In this document: positions 60,091-60,143 of the stretch, piece by piece | How positions within the stretch are numbered: position 1 is the first letter of the stretch | Layout: every line of letters begins with the position of its first letter | The notes under the pieces: generated by a model | What the model saw: only the letters and a program-made list of their open reading frames with translations | Database searches by the model: none | Told to the model about the DNA's origin: nothing | Program-made: the position numbers and the translations under genes | NCBI RefSeq assembly: GCF_900111445.1 | Contig: NZ_FOHE01000020.1 | Coordinates: 1 to 60,143 of the forward strand | Direction of reading: 5' to 3' | Source: Oceanobacillus limi | GTDB lineage: Bacteria > Bacillota > Bacilli > Bacillales > Amphibacillaceae | Length of the DNA: 60,143 nucleotides

Positions 60091-60143
60091 GCCTGGCGGC
60101 GTCCTACTCTCGCAGGGGCAAAGCCCCAACTACCATCGGCGCT
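60091..60143 (-). rRNA. rrf: 5S ribosomal RNA, 3' end (partial)
   Basis: On the minus strand the last 53 bases read AGCGCCGATGGTAGTTGGGG...GAGTAGGACGCCGCCAGGC, the conserved 3' end of Bacillus 5S rRNA. The rest of the operon lies to the right of the window and is transcribed leftward. Confidence 0.96.

Overview
The window looks like chromosomal DNA of a low-GC, endospore-forming, salt-tolerant member of the Bacillaceae (Oceanobacillus/Virgibacillus-like). The grounds are AT-rich intergenic DNA, strong AGGAGG ribosome binding sites, B. subtilis-type gene families (Fnr with the Bacillus cysteine motif, NrnB, YqhV, YjaZ, YjcZ, DUF3231, sulfolactate synthesis), a BCCT osmolyte transporter, and several Bacillaceae-type dispersed repeats. 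The genus is an inference. Both edges touch rRNA operons. The first 140 bases hold tandem rrn-type promoters firing leftward out of the window, and the last 53 bases are the 3' end of a 5S rRNA on the minus strand. The window is therefore the stretch between two co-oriented rRNA operons.

Layout. 0.4-9.3 kb: a LexA-boxed Y-family polymerase (uvrX), the oxygen sensor fnr, a leftward molybdenum-cofactor operon (bis-heme membrane protein, moeA, moaE, moaD, mobB) with an Fnr box upstream, pantothenate kinase coaW, a BCCT transporter and UV endonuclease uvsE. 9.4-20.2 kb: a secreted subtilase, nrnB, a ring-cleavage dioxygenase, a large UPF0182 membrane protein, a hydrolase, Hsp20, an acetyltransferase and a methyltransferase. 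20.3-31.7 kb: a YjaZ-type metalloprotease, a duplicated two-gene YjcZ cassette, a Tet(M)-like GTPase, a barrel-fold protein, a channel-like protein without a selectivity filter, Mn catalase, small spore-associated proteins, an MFS exporter, a stand-alone zinc-type S14 gene and a YitT protein. 31.8-37.7 kb: sulfur metabolism, with phosphosulfolactate synthase/phosphatase divergent from cysH-cysP-sat-cysC. 37.7-46 kb: acetyltransferase, kinase, XRE-cupin regulator, prfC, mgtE, and an HTH-DUF1232 gene paired with a RodA-like gene. 46-54.7 kb: the ars operon, a ParA-like ATPase with a partner, a lipoprotein, a DUF4145 protein, SulP and an excisionase-like HTH. 54.8-60 kb: sbcDC and a Nudix hydrolase.

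How the genes work together. Fnr, the bis-heme protein and the cofactor genes form a likely anaerobic-respiration module: fnr is convergent with the operon, shares a terminator with it, and a perfect TGTGA-N6-TCACA site lies upstream of the operon. uvrX, uvsE and sbcCD give DNA-damage tolerance and repair. The sulfur block takes up sulfate, activates and reduces it, while the divergent pair makes sulfolactate, a spore compound in Bacillus.

Nothing here is a canonical phage, insertion sequence, CRISPR array or plasmid. The most unusual feature is a family of nested palindromes about 40 bp long, each arm of which is itself a palindrome (GTGCCAGGCAC). Seven full copies and two solo arms lie between 31.8 and 52.7 kb, where they bracket the ars operon, the parA pair and mgtE. 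Other leads are a membrane-anchored HTH protein next to RodA, a ParA whose natural start is one base out of frame, and four further repeats of other types.
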